Positions 13,295-13,538 of a stretch of 13,538 nt of DNA are shown here, one piece after another; the first letter of the stretch is position 1, and every line of letters starts with the position of its first letter. Location: contig JBHELQ010000035.1 of the NCBI GenBank assembly GCA_046262995.1, positions 1 to 13,538 of the forward strand, in the 5' to 3' direction. The position numbers were made by a program, and so were the translations under genes. Origin of the DNA: JBHELQ01 sp046262995 (GTDB taxonomy: Bacteria; Actinomycetota; Thermoleophilia; Solirubrobacterales; Thermoleophilaceae). Below the pieces are notes generated by a model, which saw only the letters and a program-made list of their open reading frames with translations, was not told the DNA's origin and did no database searches.

Positions 13295-13538
13295 CGGGCG
13301 GGAGTCTAGGCATTCGCCCCCCTGTCACCTCGTAGCCGTTCGCCGAGGAAGATGCTGCAAGTTCCGGCCTTTTCCCGCCGAAAGGCTCTTCGCGGGCAGG
13401 AGCTTTCCCGTGCAAACGTGTGCAATTCCCGGCAAGTGCTGCATGCGCGCGCACGAGCGACCGACGATCCGCGTTGATGCTCCTCGCAGAGCGACTCGTC
13501 GGGGAGGCAAGGACGCGACGCGCTCGTGAGATGGACCA
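13295..13538. other. Region upstream of alaS without a recognised gene
   Basis: No coding frame here looks like a real protein and I see no tRNA, rRNA or T-box features. The stretch is slightly less GC rich at 13350-13440. It holds three [T/G]GCAA words exactly 10 bases apart (13411, 13421, 13431), another TGCAA at 13356, and the alaS promoter candidate. A gene may begin beyond the window edge. Confidence 0.5.
13303..13308 (-). promoter_or_regulatory. Possible -10 box for leaderless alaS transcript
   Basis: TAGACT on the minus strand fits the actinobacterial TAnnnT -10 pattern and ends 8 bases before GTG 13294, so transcription could begin at the start codon. A GTGACA (13328-13323) upstream is a weak -35 candidate, but its 14-base spacing is short. 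Confidence 0.4.

Noticed and set aside
13325..13510. Short minus-strand frame upstream of alaS
   Set aside because: No homologous pattern, no ribosome binding site and atypical composition; more likely non-coding.
1..13538. CRISPR array, tRNA, rRNA, insertion sequence or phage attachment site
   Set aside because: No regularly spaced direct repeats of that size, no cloverleaf or rRNA-like sequence and no transposase or integrase frame were seen.

Overview
The window is a compact, GC-rich stretch that looks like a chromosome of an actinobacterium, most likely class Thermoleophilia (Solirubrobacterales/Gaiellales-like). This rests on base composition, the many GTG/TTG starts, protein style, and housekeeping genes fused in order to a Gram-positive type IV pilus cluster. 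The taxonomic call is inference. Nearly everything is on the minus strand, so the cluster reads from right to left.

Layout in transcription order: about 240 bases without a recognised gene (13295-13538); a tight housekeeping operon alaS-ruvX-mltG-aroE (13294 to 8258, with 2-base gaps or 4-base overlaps); then the type IV pilus set pilB-pilT-pilC and an HD-GYP cyclic-di-GMP phosphodiesterase (8167 to 3370); then the major pilin gene pilA (3123-2680), which has its own 246-base control region and a strong intrinsic terminator. Beyond it are a small zinc-ribbon protein (2579-2346) and an HDOD-LuxR regulator (2240-1233). Convergent to that, on the plus strand, is the 3' part of a secreted lectin-fold-like protein (1-1170), separated by a shared hairpin terminator.

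The most interesting part is the control of the pilus genes. The pilA leader holds a clear cyclic-di-GMP class I (GEMM-I) riboswitch (about 3181-3282). It contains the conserved GGCAAACC and GGGACGCAAAGC blocks and a GNRA-capped hairpin. Just upstream is a promoter resembling the sigma-28 family (FliA/WhiG/SigD) consensus, TAAA-N16-GTCGATAA. The pilB operon has a matching element, TAAC-N16-GCCGATTA, with the same 16-base spacer. The gene directly before pilA encodes an intact HD-GYP enzyme that should destroy the riboswitch ligand, and PilB carries an N-terminal domain of the MshEN type, a family known to bind cyclic di-GMP. Together the sequence suggests a local circuit: an alternative sigma factor turns on the pilus genes, and cyclic di-GMP tunes pilin synthesis through RNA and possibly the assembly motor directly. 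pilM/N/O, prepilin peptidase and minor pilins are not in the window and must lie elsewhere.
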